Assembly (NCBI RefSeq): GCF_023343835.1
Contig: NC_064437.1
Span: 1,560,001-1,624,000, forward strand
Origin: Lagopus muta
Lineage: Eukaryota; Chordata; Aves; Galliformes; Phasianidae
Length of the DNA stretch: 64,000 bases
Direction: 5' to 3'
Positions 13,801 to 24,400 of this stretch are shown one piece after another. The position numbers and the translations under genes are program-made. The stretch's first letter is position 1; the number at the start of each line of letters is the position of its first letter. The notes beneath the pieces were generated by a model. The model had not been told where the DNA came from, made no database searches, and worked only from the letters and a program-made list of their open reading frames with translations.

Positions 13801-13992
13801 ATGTTCTAGTTGCATACTGTGATACTAATGCAGCATGGTGATTTGAAACAGCTCTGCAAAACAACAGCAGAGATAACTCTTCATTCCACACTATTGTCAG
13901 CACTTACTTTGCACACTGTTGGCAGTAACTTACCCAAGAGCACAGACATGGTCAGAATGATTTGATGACGCATCTTGTTTTGAAGAGCTGGC
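1661..13992 (-). CDS. LEPR: Leptin receptor, 5' (N-terminal) part of the gene, 9 coding exons
   Basis: LEPR is the class I cytokine receptor that binds leptin at the cell surface and signals through JAK2/STAT3 (family knowledge). Nine minus-strand coding exons join in phase to about 534 residues: signal peptide, N-terminal domain (to about residue 124), first cytokine-receptor module (about 125-329, WSEWS at about 317-321), Ig-like domain (about 330-428) and the first half of the leptin-binding second module (about 429-534). Residue positions and exon phases track human LEPR closely. Coding segments are 13934-13973, 10887-11219, 10700-10817, 7688-7893, 5613-5758, 5388-5532, 4510-4806, 4226-4343 and 1661-1860. 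The second half of CRH2, the FNIII repeats, membrane segment and cytoplasmic tail are not in the window, so the gene is cut by the window edge and not broken. The promoter is probably the CpG island at 16.1-17.0 kb. Confidence 0.95.
4226..4343 (-). CDS. LEPR: LEPR coding exon 8: start of leptin-binding CRH2
   Basis: A 118-base exon after acceptor ttttaattag. It encodes [20 protein letters not shown] and ends LQLRYHR (split Arg) at donor GTGTGT. The cysteine pair and CRW are the classic start of a cytokine-receptor module. It enters in phase 1 and leaves in phase 2. Confidence 0.95.
4510..4806 (-). CDS. LEPR: LEPR coding exon 7: Ig-like domain
   Basis: A 297-base exon encoding the Ig-like domain between the two cytokine modules. 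It is highly conserved: [51 protein letters not shown] and [10 protein letters not shown]. In mammals this domain is needed for receptor activation after leptin binding. Phase 1 at both ends, donor GTAAGA. Confidence 0.97.
5388..5532 (-). CDS. LEPR: LEPR coding exon 6: WSEWS motif
   Basis: A 145-base exon after acceptor tccaacag. It encodes [18 protein letters not shown], a perfect WSxWS box typical of class I cytokine receptors (human has WSDWS here). It leaves in phase 1 through donor GTAGGT. Confidence 0.95.
5613..5758 (-). CDS. LEPR: LEPR coding exon 5: CRH1, second FNIII half
   Basis: A 146-base exon encoding [13 protein letters not shown] and ending NGWQ before donor GTGAGT. It corresponds to the human KPDPPLGLHMEI segment that begins the second fibronectin III domain of CRH1. 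It enters in phase 1 and leaves in phase 0. The following intron is only 80 bases. Confidence 0.94.
6880..6918. repeat. Short tandem repeat, unit gcattgagatg
   Basis: Three copies of an 11-base unit within a LEPR intron; the first two are separated by 7 bases and the last two overlap by one base. Confidence 0.8.
7688..7893 (-). CDS. LEPR: LEPR coding exon 4: CRH1, first FNIII half
   Basis: A 206-base exon between acceptor ccttccag and donor GTAAGT. It includes a cysteine cluster ([15 protein letters not shown]) and ends [10 protein letters not shown], close to human SPLMSVQPINM. Entry phase 2 selects the acceptor at 7893 over an AG five bases downstream. Confidence 0.95.
7894..10699. other. 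LEPR intron between coding exons 3 and 4
   Basis: A 2.8 kb AT-rich intron. I read both strands for a further LEPR exon and found none; phase (2 to 2) also requires none. Confidence 0.7.
10700..10817 (-). CDS. LEPR: LEPR coding exon 3: start of first cytokine-receptor module
   Basis: A 118-base exon between acceptor ttttatttag and donor GTAAGT. It encodes [12 protein letters not shown] and then KVHLLYAV, matching the human NWNIQCWLKG...KVHLLYV block. It enters in phase 1 and leaves in phase 2. Only 69 bases separate it from the previous exon. Confidence 0.93.
10887..11219 (-). CDS. LEPR: LEPR coding exon 2: N-terminal domain
   Basis: A 333-base exon, phase 1 at both ends, between acceptor tttgtgtag and donor GTAAGT. 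It completes the signal peptide and encodes the fast-evolving N-terminal domain. The recognisable part is near its end, with [15 protein letters not shown] aligning to the conserved FHCC...NCSL block of mammalian LEPR. The rest is poorly conserved but open throughout. Candidate N-glycosylation sites NET, NHT and NCS are visible. Confidence 0.9.
11220..13933. other. LEPR intron between coding exons 1 and 2
   Basis: A 2.7 kb intron bounded by donor GTAAGT and acceptor tttgtgtag. It carries one plus-strand CR1 copy (13113-13312); nothing else recognisable. Confidence 0.7.
13113..13312 (+). mobile_element. Truncated CR1 LINE, 3' end
   Basis: The sequence runs from ggtggtgaggcactgttcac through the typical CR1 3' blocks (ggctgcccaaggaggctgtg, ggttggaactgatgag) to a degenerate tail. 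It is 5'-truncated, as most avian CR1 copies are. It is nearly identical to the copy at 15.8-15.98 kb. Confidence 0.88.
13934..13992 (-). CDS. LEPR: LEPR first coding exon (start codon, signal peptide)
   Basis: The exon follows a pyrimidine-rich acceptor ending ttttcag. It has 19 bases of 5' UTR, then ATG at 13973 and 40 coding bases encoding [14 protein letters not shown] (last codon split), then donor GTAAGT. The hydrophobic stretch continues into the next exon (FLHVAAAQC), giving a plausible cleaved signal peptide. This start was chosen because the exon phase (1) matches the next exon and no upstream in-frame ATG lies in the exon. Confidence 0.85.
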
Positions 13993-14917
13993 CTGAAAAT
14001 AACAAAGAAAACTAACTGAGGATGATAATTATCATTAGGATTTCATTGCAGCAAACTTCATTTACTTGATTATTCACATATTTATAACAAAAGCAGCAAC
14101 AAATCAGAACGTCATTTGAGAATATAACTCACTAACATTGCTCAGTATATCAATTAACCACCAGCGCAGCTCCTCTTCCATCATGAACACTAGGTAGTAC
14201 TTCACTCCTGCAGGCTGACTATTGCTCACCTACCAGGCTTGGTAGTCTGAAAGGCACTACTGTGAATCTAAGCCCTTGGAAACATAACTGCAGCCAGAGC
14301 CAAGCCATTTCTTCAGCACCAACCAGCTCCACGTTGGTCTGTGAGATGATGCAGGCCCATCCACCGTTCAGTCAGGTTATCAGGCTACATTTTCAGCTAC
14401 ATTTTGGTCAATTAAAGAGGAAAGCTCAACACTTCGAAGGCAGTGCTTCACAACCTCCTACTGCAGAGGAAAGTGTGCTGTTATCAGCCTAGCCTTACCT
14501 GCACATCTTCCGTCAGTCTATTTCCTAATAAGAGAGCCACGAAGGCCAGAGGAACTGTGCTGGCTACAGCCTTCATTACGTCTGCCATTTCACAAAGATA
14601 CAGGCTGTGATTATTTCCAAAAGCCTACAATAGAACCTATCTTTTTTTCCCCCCCCCCAAGTTTCTGACTGGAAGAAGAAAAATTACTTTTCAGAACTAT
14701 TAACTTAGCATAAGGACCCACTGTTCACATGATTAAGCCTATGGTTTAATTAAAGCTCGTCCATTTTCTTCTCTTTTACAGGTGCAACAAAAATTTGTAA
14801 TTCACAGCTCAACCACTTCTCAGTAGCAAACTGAGACCATTTTCATATGTTGTCCAAGAAAATCAGATATATATACATCAAAAGGTTATAAAGTTATCAG
14901 TATGTCATGGACTTTAC

Positions 14918-14947
14918 ATCTCATATATCTCATATCTCATATCTCAT
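14918..14947. repeat. Tandem repeat, unit atctcat
   Basis: Four copies of a 7-base unit, with two extra bases (at) between the first and second copies. Confidence 0.85.
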
Positions 14948-15664
14948 TAGAGCTCTCACTTTGAATACAAGCAAAAAATGTCCACCAATGAAAGCTCTAA
15001 CTAACTCAAATTTTGGTCCATCGGTTGTCCTCCCACTGTAAGCATTGGAAGAAGGCAAAGCTGCAGCCCAGATATCCTGGCCCTTGCTCTTAGATGCTTA
15101 AAGAACCACTATTCTGGTAACACTGATAATTCATTGTACCATTGCAAAGAAGAACGGGAAGCATGAGTGAAACACCAACATCTCTACTTTGCCCCTGATT
15201 TAAGAAAGCAATTGGTTAATTGCATCAATAGCAGCTTGTTTTAATTTCAACCATGCAGTACCTACCAGAGTCTGAAAAGGAAGCAACTACAGATGTCCAA
15301 AACAACATGCACCTCGGAGAAGTGCACTGCATTGCTACCCTCTCTGCCACATAAACATCCAGATAAAGCAATCAAAAAGATTCTACTATCAGCACTAATT
15401 TAACCATAACATATGGGCCAGAAGACAAAAACGTAGCCTGGATCAGCTCGAGACATTTCTTCTGCTTCTACTGCACTGATCAGAGTTGGTATCACAAACA
15501 CGTTGTTAAACTCTGGCTTCAACAGTGTTCATAACTAAGAACCAGTGCTGCACGGGACCAAAAAGCAATGCAAGCCTTAAAACACTGCATTCTGAAACCA
15601 CCAGCTTTGCTGATGCTGCGCAGCAGTTTTCCAGTGCCATACTCTTCCTCTCCACGCGTATTTG

Positions 15665-15983
15665 AAGGGAGCACATAAAAGAGGAGGGAGTACCACTGGT
15701 TATGAGGGTGGATGGTGACAGGACAAGGGGGAATGGTTTAAAGTGAGACAGGGGAGGTTTAGGTTGGATGCTAGGAGGAAGTTTTTCACACAGGGTGGTG
15801 AGGCACTGTTCACAGGCTGCCCAAGGAGGCTGTGGATGCCCCATCCCTGCAGGCATCCAAGGCCAGGCTGGATGTGGCTCTGGGCAGCCTGGGCTGCTGG
15901 TTGGCGACCTGCACACAGCAGGGGTTGGAACTGATGAGCGTTGTGCTCCTTTGCAACCCAGGCCATGCTGTGATTCTGTGATT
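15665..15983 (+). mobile_element. Truncated CR1 LINE, 3' end
   Basis: It is longer than the copy at 13.1 kb and includes the upstream CR1 block gaggaagtttttcacacagg. It ends with the diagnostic CR1 tail attctgtgattt. The shared 190 bases are almost identical to the 13.1 kb copy. It lies about 100 bases on the gene-body side of the CpG island proposed as the LEPR promoter. Confidence 0.9.
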
Positions 15984-16079
15984 TCTACACTAACCGATGT
16001 GCAAAGCCTTCAGTAAGGAGAGTTCCTACCTTGACACCAACAGCCCATCAAGCACAAACCAGCAAACATCGACCAGAAA

Positions 16080-17050
16080 GTAACAAAACCAACATCGTTT
16101 GCTACGGGCTGCCGAGAGGCGGCACAGCGCGGCAACCCGTGCAGCACGGCTGCGGCTGCCAGCCCCGCTCACGGGCACACGGGGTTCGCCCTTTCCCTCT
16201 GGAGCCGCCCCTTTTTCCAGCCTCTTGTCCCAACAGCTTCCACTGCTGCATTTCTCCCTTCTAAACCACACGTACACCGGGCGGGTCTGAGCATCGGTCC
16301 GCTGCGAGCGGTAACAAGAGCAGAGCGGTGCAGCCCGGACAGGCTGCCCCCTGGTTTTTTTCTTTTTTACAAAGGCGACTAAAAGCTGCAAGATCAAAGC
16401 CGTGAGCGACAGCAATTCACCAAGGACCAACTTCAAATTCGAACGCAGACCAATGTACAGAAACTCGTTGCCGCCCGCTCCCTCACGACCCGCCCGCTCC
16501 CTCACAGAGGCGCGCTGCCCGCCCCGCCCCGCGACCGCCGCACGAACGGTTCCACTCACAGCCCCGCTCCGCCAGCACCGCGCGGGCAGTTGTTACACTC
16601 GCAGCCCCGCTCCGCCAGCACCATGCGGGCAGCTCCCACACTCACAGCCCCGCTCCTCTCCCGCAGCGCTAGAAGTCAGGCCGGCTAGCCGCTCCGCCCG
16701 TTGCCCGAGCCTCCCCCGCCCCGCCCCTCCTCAGGCGCGAGGCGGGGAGACTCGGAGCGGGGAATCGCTGTGTATTTAGACTGAATTTCTCCGGGCCGGC
16801 GAGGGGCTGAGGAGAAAGTTCAGTCCTGAAGCGAACGAGGGGGACACGCAGGCAGCCGGGCGGCGCTCCCGGCCCCGCTGACCTACTTAGCGGCCGTCCC
16901 GCCCTCGGGTGCCTCAGTGCCACATCCGCGGCCCCGCGCAGCCCCGCGCACGGCGACCCGCACCCCGCGCAGCTGTGCCAGCGCTCCGCCCTTCTTCGGA
17001 GCAGAAATTTCCCCACTATCAGATCTGAATGCGCACCAAGAGGTTCTAAC
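16080..17050. promoter_or_regulatory. CpG island; candidate LEPR promoter
   Basis: Nearly 1 kb very rich in CpG and GC boxes (several gccccgcccc), flanked by AT-rich DNA. It lies 2.1-3.1 kb upstream of the LEPR start codon on the minus strand and more than 16 kb beyond the probable end of LEPROT. Such islands normally mark promoters. Two kinds of minus-strand donor sit inside or at its edge: CAAG|GTAGGA with exon end at 16030, and GGGGCT|GTGAGT at 16560 and 16646. A promoter for LEPR 5' non-coding exons is the simplest reading; a divergent plus-strand non-coding RNA is also possible. Transcription is not shown by the sequence. Confidence 0.65.
16553..16656. repeat. 43-base GC-rich tandem repeat (2.4 copies)
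   Basis: Units at 16553-16595 and 16596-16638 and a partial unit at 16639-16656, each starting cactcacagccccgctcc or a one-base variant. On the minus strand every unit carries a donor-like site, GTGAGT in two and GCGAGT in one. Confidence 0.85.
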
Positions 17051-17999
17051 GGCAATCCGTGCCAGAAGTCAGTAAAGCTACAGCAAGAAGCCCAACCAAA
17101 GGAAGCTTGGAAGAAATACAGCAAACAGCAGAGCAGAGATTAGATCCCGGACTGCAGATAGCCTCCTTAGAGCAAACCGCAACAGCAGAGATATTAGATA
17201 CAGAATCTCCTTCGTTGGCCATAAAGATAGCAATGTTGACTGTAGCAGTAGTAGCGGGAGGGAAAGGAAGCTGAAGGTAATACAGGTGTGGAACAGAGAA
17301 CGCTCAGAGGGCATCTGATACAGAAACGGAATTACAAAGAACTAGCAGTGAAATTGCAAGTCCCAGGTGCTGCTTTTTGACCCCATCTGTAAAGCAGCAG
17401 CACAGCAATGGTTAAGAACGAATCTATAATGCTTCTCTATGAAAGAGGAGAGCACGGTAACATCTGACTTCTAAGACGTACAGACAAAATAAGGGGAGAG
17501 CAGTGAGTAGCTGGGGAGTAAATCCCAAGGAGAAGGAATTAGCAACCATTGAAAGCACAGGACAGTACTGGCACAAAACCAGGCGGGCTGAAGCCTGCCA
17601 CAAAAACATTTATTAAGATCTGAGTCTTGGCCGGTAGAAGAAAACTCATTTTTGGAACAAGCTCCGATAGGAAAACAGGACAAAAAAGAAACAGTGTAAG
17701 TGAGGGTTTAATAAGTTTAAGAAAAGAATGATTATTCAGCTTTGTGCCTCCAAGAAAAAGAAAAGTAGATAAAATAAGCCAGACAGACTATTTCAGTCTC
17801 AAATTTCTTTGCTACCAGTGAGACTTCCTTGAGAGCTGAACTCAATGTCCTGCTGTGCTCTTTGCATCCATTACCTGTTCGCTGACTTTTTAAGCATTGG
17901 AGTGAATCCCATTTGTCCCATCAGCACTTCATGGTCCACGTGAATAAGGAGCTCACTGAGAAAAGAGCTGATGGCACATGTAAAACAACATCACATATC

Positions 18000-18440
18000 A
18001 CCTTCTCTGGACACCAGCTAGGGCTCACAGACCTCCCTCCTTCAGACCTGCTCCTGCTGTGCTCTCTTTCCTAAAGAGGGATGCCCAAAGCTGCAGGCAG
18101 TACTCCAGCTGACACCTTAGCCATTGCTATTTGGAGGGGAAGGGTCACCTCACTCCTGCACAAGCCAATCCTGGTTGCACATCCCATGCAGTTTGCTTTT
18201 TTCCCCTCCCAGCCACGCACCTCTGGTGACTCAGCCCTGGTTTGCCCATCTCCCCAACCCTCAGATCCTTCCTGCAGAACTTCTGTTTGTGCAGTTAATT
18301 ACTTTAAATATCGTGCAGTTGTCTTTATTGAGTTACAGCCTATTTATTTCAGACCATTTCAGCAATTTGTCACAATCACTTCAAATCCTAATCTTATTCT
18401 TCAAAGTGTTTGTGACAGTACCTAGAACTCTGTTATCCAA
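18000..18440 (-). repeat. Probable old CR1 internal fragment
   Basis: The block gggatgcccaaagctgcagg, followed by cagtactccag, is typical of the reverse complement of the CR1 ORF2 region. Copy borders are uncertain because the element is diverged. Confidence 0.5.
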
Positions 18441-21400
18441 AGATTAATGATATACCTGCACTTTTCAACTATTCAGGTACTTACTGAAAACACTAATGAA
18501 TTTCAGATGCCACACATAACCTGAACAACAACCTTACCTACAGTCCATCAACCTGCAAACTGCTGACAGCCCCCACCTTTTACCTCAGATTTTCCTTTTT
18601 TGAACTGTTGTGAAACCAACAAAGGTCCAGAAGCCTTTTGAAGAGTTACACATTGAACAACAAAACACTGTGAAGTACCAAGTTCCAAGTGCTTTTGCAA
18701 AGCACATGAGAAAACCTCGCTGACTGAGAACGAGAAGCAACTGCAAGTAGAGCTTCAGAGAGAACAAAACCACTTAATGTTAGATAGACCTGGAGGCTTA
18801 TTTATTAATTTAAATACTGAAGGATTAAAACCATCCCTTCCATCAGTCGCACTGGCCTGTCACTGCACTCAGTGATGGCACCCCCACCTCTCACAACAAG
18901 AAAATGACTGTGATCTCCTGCAGTCTTACATACAGATATATTGCAATACCAGTCTTGCTGAGTCCAGCAACTGAGACTCCTGTAAGTTTGCAGAACAACC
19001 TGCAAGCTTCCTGCCCAAGAGCAAGGGGGAAAAAAAACCTAATCAACAAGTACAAATAAGAAGTGTTTTCCTGCTCTGCCAAGGCAAAATGCTCCAGCCA
19101 CAGAAATCTAAACATAACCCTTTTCTGAGGGCGCAGCTCTGAATAAAGATGCAGCAACCTGGAACACACCAAATCCTAGCAACTTTAGGCAAATGGAGCA
19201 AGCGTGCTTCTGAAAGAGCTGGAAAAAGTGGCAGACATTCAGCTTCAGTTCTACCAGGCTGCATCTGTCAGGCTTCAGCACCCTCTGGGTTTACTGTATG
19301 GGTTTTGGCCTCTTCATTTCTTTTTTCCCTCCTCCTAATTTATTCAACATATTATTCCTGCCAGGTTAACCAACTCGTATTTGAACAGGTGAAAGAGACT
19401 GACTGTGGAACCACTACAGAAAATCAAATACTGCTGTACTATGTAAAAGCAAATCATGTGTGTGGATCTGAAGTTGTTCTAAACCATTTAATGACTCCTA
19501 GAAGTGAAAAGTCTGGTTTTGTTATTAAGCTAATGCCAAGATGAGTGCTGCCTCCATAAGGTAACATTATAACTCATTGCTGCTGCAAGGATCTTTTGCA
19601 TTTAATCTCTCTGCAGCTCCTCACCAGCATCCAATCAGCCAACCAAAACATTGCTGCTCCACTAAGATCCCAAACAGCATCAGACTTCACTTTCTGAACA
19701 GGTGCAGAAATGCTCTCCGCAGCACTCAGTGCACATTTAAAATTGCAGGAAGCAGGGATTCAGCACACTCTGAACAAAAAGCATTCCCTCCCCCTGCAAG
19801 ACTCGTCCTCACAGCTGTACAGGTATTTCAGACCTGTCCTTTGATTGACACAGTGCATTGGCATTAACAGTATTAACAAACTAAGCTTTTAGATTAAAAT
19901 AATAATAACAATGCTGTACTGCAACCAGAAGAAAGGATAGTTAGACAGATGTTAGTGGACGCAGCATGGTAAAACACAAGCAGACAATCAGTGCTCCTCC
20001 TTCACTGGAAATTTCTTCTCCAGACCAATGCAAAAACAACAACATTAGTTTAGGGAGGATAATCCAAGAGACACCATTCCACGTTAGAGCAGAATAACTG
20101 CTTCCTGTTATTCAGATGTTCCCGCTGATTTATTTGATTCTAGGACAAGAAGATCCATCACTGCTTTGAACCTGAGAAACAACTGCAGCCACCTGAGCAC
20201 CAGTGCTCCCTCCCAGGATGGGATCCTTCACAGTGTGCTGTCTGAACCCAGCTGCCAGCACACAGGAATGGACCCCAGCAGCTCACAGCAGAGGTGCCAG
20301 CAGCACAGCAGCCATCCCAAAGCCCAGACTCACTCTCAGACATTTTATGCCAGCATCAAAAGAGCTTTTTATGACTCTATGCAGTACGAATTGATCTCTT
20401 TTTGAAAAATAATCAATAAAACATGTATCTTTATCCCACGTGATGGCAGGATACGACAGGCTTATCTTTGGATAGTGAACTGCCCCTGTCAGCAGAGAAT
20501 GCAGCTCAGAATCCAGATGCCTACTGGAAACAGAGAAGCAGCATTCCTACATGTGTTTACAGGAAAGAATAAAATTCATCTCCATCTCTGACACATTGCA
20601 CAAGAACCTAACAGGGAAAGAATCCTTCTGTGAGAAGCAGATCCAGGTAAGTTATTGACAAATAGTTACTGAGTTCTCCCCTTGGGTTAAGCCGAATGTT
20701 AATGGCCGCCAACTGCCTCACTCTACAGAAGTTCATTTAACTAAAACTTCTCTTGAGTAAAATTCATGGTTTAGGTACTCCATGAGTTCACTGTCAATGG
20801 ATGGTCCTCACCCCCAAAAGCATACAAGAAACAACAGGTTAATATTCAACAGAGCTTTGACCTATAACTCTCTAGGCTCTTCACTACCATTCCCATCGCA
20901 CCAGCATTCATGCCATGGCTGGTGGAGCCCAGGGCTGCTGCTGCAGCCTGTAGTGAACCTAGGGGTGTGTTACTGAGCACACAGAAGCCAATGGAAGAAA
21001 TCACTGCCAAGCTAAGGTAAGAATTGCCTTCAGGATGCTGGTGCTTTATGGCATATTGTAGATACTCACAAAAAATCTCTTCATTCCTTCTACAGAGACC
21101 TAAATCGACACAGATTATGGCATAAACTGCTATTGTCATCTTCTTTGGAAGCTTTTGAGGCAAGAAAATAGTGACAGAGAATGAAGTAATTCAGTGAGTC
21201 ATATAGACAGAAATTACACAAAACTGGTGTCTGAGGATAAGAAATACTTTGGAAATTATTAATGAGAGAAGTCTTAAAAAGTTTGATTCATACACGACAA
21301 ATTGCCCACTTTCACATCATGCTTTTCTTCCACACATTAATAATTCAAGCCAACAGACACATCAGGTTTCTAGATTTTTGTTTTCTGGTGCTTTTAAGCT

Positions 21401-24400
21401 TTTGTGTTTCTTCTGTTAACTACCTCCCAGTGTATGAGCTAAGTCCATCTGAAGCAACACTACAAAGAACACTAAAACTACTTAGAGATGACAGCTATTC
21501 TTGTGGGAGAAATGCCATCTTCTGGAGGCATCAGTGCACCAATACCAGCATGGAGCTTATCAAGGAGACAGAGCCACGTCTCCAATGTGCTGCATGGTCA
21601 GAAGACAAGAGGCAGCAGGTACAACAGTGAAATAAGATAGGGCTCGGGACCAATAGAAATGGAAGCTTTTGCTTTTTCTTACAGCACCAGCTTATGGGAT
21701 GTAAGCTCAGCTTCCAGCCTCACCCTGCCCTGTCTCAAGCTGTAGCAGCCTTACCCCCTGCTCCGGGCTGCCCTGGCCAGATCCTGCAGCTGATGCCCTT
21801 GCTCCCCAGCAGATCATCTCATGCTGTATTACAGTCCTCAGCTTTAAGCTAGATGTTCCCATTTAGGAGCCAGGCAGCTCCTCCCTCCTGGCTCCAAGCT
21901 TTCCAGCCACCTGCTAGCACTCTGCCTTCAGCTGCCTGGGAGCTCAGCTCCTCCTGGCAGCCATTCCAAAAGCGCATCTGAGAGGTGCATTCCCCTCACA
22001 TCTCCTCCCCAAATGCCACCCTTCCCAGCAGACTGGAACCCTGCAAGACATATCCCACATCTTTAAAGCCTGAAGAACACCAACCCCCTGCTCAGAAGGT
22101 GGAGCCGGCAGGCGCAGGTGGGGCTGCACCCCAACCTCTGCAACAGCCAGGTGAGCTTGTCAAGTCCCCCAAATGCTTCTGGGTGTGATCTTTTAGGAAC
22201 CAAGCTCCATCAAATGGCACAACATGGCCTTCCTCCCAGCAGTCAGCCCTCAGCGCACAGGCAATGTAACCACAAAGCAGCCCCTGTCTAACACAAGATG
22301 TGTACCAACAGATTGCATAGCAAGGACCCACACTTGCTCATTTTCCAGACAAACTAACACGAGTTTATGCTGGTAAACATAAGGAAGATTTCAAAATGGA
22401 AAAAGCGAGCACAAAGAGCAGAATATGTCCTTGACGTTCACGAGGCATGGTTCTTAGTTTATTCAAGACAGTAATCACCTCAATCAATGCACACAATGCA
22501 AATTGGATAGAGCAGCACTGAAGTCCCAGGGTACGTTGAGCTCTGACATAGGCCTGGCTGGTGCTGGGCGAGGACCAGTGGCTGCAGCAGCTCTGAGAGT
22601 GGGAAGAGGAGAGCAGAGCAGCACTGAGCACAGCCAGCTTCTCAAGGGACTCTGCTGTGCAGCTCCATCAGGAGGGAGGAATACATTATAGTTCATAATA
22701 TAGTCCTGATTTGTTTTTACAGTTGGACAGCTCTAGCTGTGAAGCTTTCGGAGGAGGCAGAAGGGAAAGTCTACAGGAAATTCACTAGGTGGAAACTTTG
22801 GCCCTTTTGAGAGGAAAGGCTGCACGTGAGGTCCCAGGTAATTAGTGTTGTCACCATTAGCAAAGCCTGCTTCCTGAGTGCCAAACTGCAGTTTGACCAC
22901 ATGAAAACGCTCAGCGCATTCAGGGGGAAAGCTGCAGGAAAAAAAAGTTCAGCCAAGAAAGATGTCCTTTCAACCATCAGGCTCTGCGGTTTAACTTACA
23001 TTCTGACAAGTTCTATGGGTTTGATATGTCAATTTGCTGGGCTCTTAAATAAAAACACGAGTTACTATAGTAACATTTACATCATAGGTTGTACTTGTGC
23101 TGCCTCTGAGATACAGAAAACCAATCTGCTGTGTGAACCTTTGTACTTCACTTCTGCAATATTTTAAAGGACAAACCTGTTTTCTAATAAATTGGCTTCT
23201 TTTTCCTAACCATTTCACTTCTCAAATTATAAATTAAAATGCATTTGATCTAATTTTCTTTCAAATGACTAAGCCCTGCGTGTGGGAACATGAAACCTGG
23301 TTCCAGGGGGAGTAAGGAGAATGCGTGTAGAAACGAAAGTGCAATAGGGGGAAGTCAGACACATCTTGCTTTTCTAGTCCTTCTGCTATCTGCTTTCCTC
23401 TTACAGGAATAGATTGTTATTCTGGGGGGACTAAAAGCCTTCATCTCTGTAGCTTTTACTATAGCCTGTCAGAGAGCAAAGCAACACAGCCCGTTCTGAG
23501 CACTGCTGTCCTTTCCAATATTCTCCCAGCTTGATTTGTCAGCACTTCCAAGTGCTTCTGTTTCCCTGCTATATCTGCACCCCCAGTTTGCTTCATTACG
23601 AGTTACAATAAGAAATCACAAGGCACAGAAGACAGATAACCCAGCTTTGTTTTGGAGGATCCCCTTCAATGTGGGAATGCTCCTAAGCTGGCACTGCCTT
23701 GATTTAGTGCTGGAAGAGCTATTATGCTCTCCAGGAGGCCTTATTGTGGCCAGACTAACCCCATTGCATGGTTAAAATCCATTCTAACTCGAAAGGAGAC
23801 ATTTCTGTAGTAAGAAAAGCATGGCCCTCCTTGGCAGATGAGGAGAAAATGAACCAAGGGCAACGCCAGAAGACAGGTGTCTGTAGCTGCTGCTCCACAG
23901 CTGGTATCATACGGTCAGGGACAAAGGCAGAGTACAAAGCACTATCCAGTTACAGCCAAAGCCTCCTCTCACCTCTCCCTGTGGCAGTGAATACAGAAAC
24001 AAGCCCTCCACATGTTCCTAGCTGTTCATGTCCCTGCTGAACTCTTGGCCTTCCAACAGTTACCTGGAGGTCAGTTTATGGACCGGATTTAATGTATGTT
24101 TCCAAATTATAGCAGCAGAATGAGATCCTTTATTACCTCATTCCTTCGCAAAGATGTGTTTAAAACACTTACTAGGGAAATGTGTTCCCTACAAATGACT
24201 CTTTAAAGAAAGCTGCTGTGGAGAGAGAGGGAAAGCACATCAAAAAAAGAATAACAATGCAGCATGACAGAGTGAAAGATCATTAGTCCATTGACTCCAG
24301 TACAAACATTCCCAGATCATGCACCTACCTGATAGGAACGAGCAACTGGAAAGCACAGCAAAGGATAACAGAGTGCAGGTAAGCAGTGATGGCAGCTGAC

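Noticed and set aside
16669..17124. 151-codon minus-strand frame
   Set aside because: It is open because the CpG island is stop-poor; no family similarity, no conserved motif, and several overlapping frames are equally open.
19149..19544. 131-codon plus-strand frame with a hydrophobic segment
   Set aside because: No recognisable family, no splice-consistent neighbours, and no promoter-like sequence nearby.
21262..21630. 122-codon plus-strand frame
   Set aside because: Composition and isolation fit chance openness; no motif recognised.
21985..22188. Proline-rich plus-strand frame followed by a GTGAGC donor-like site
   Set aside because: It looked exon-like, but I found no upstream acceptor with partner exons and no family match.
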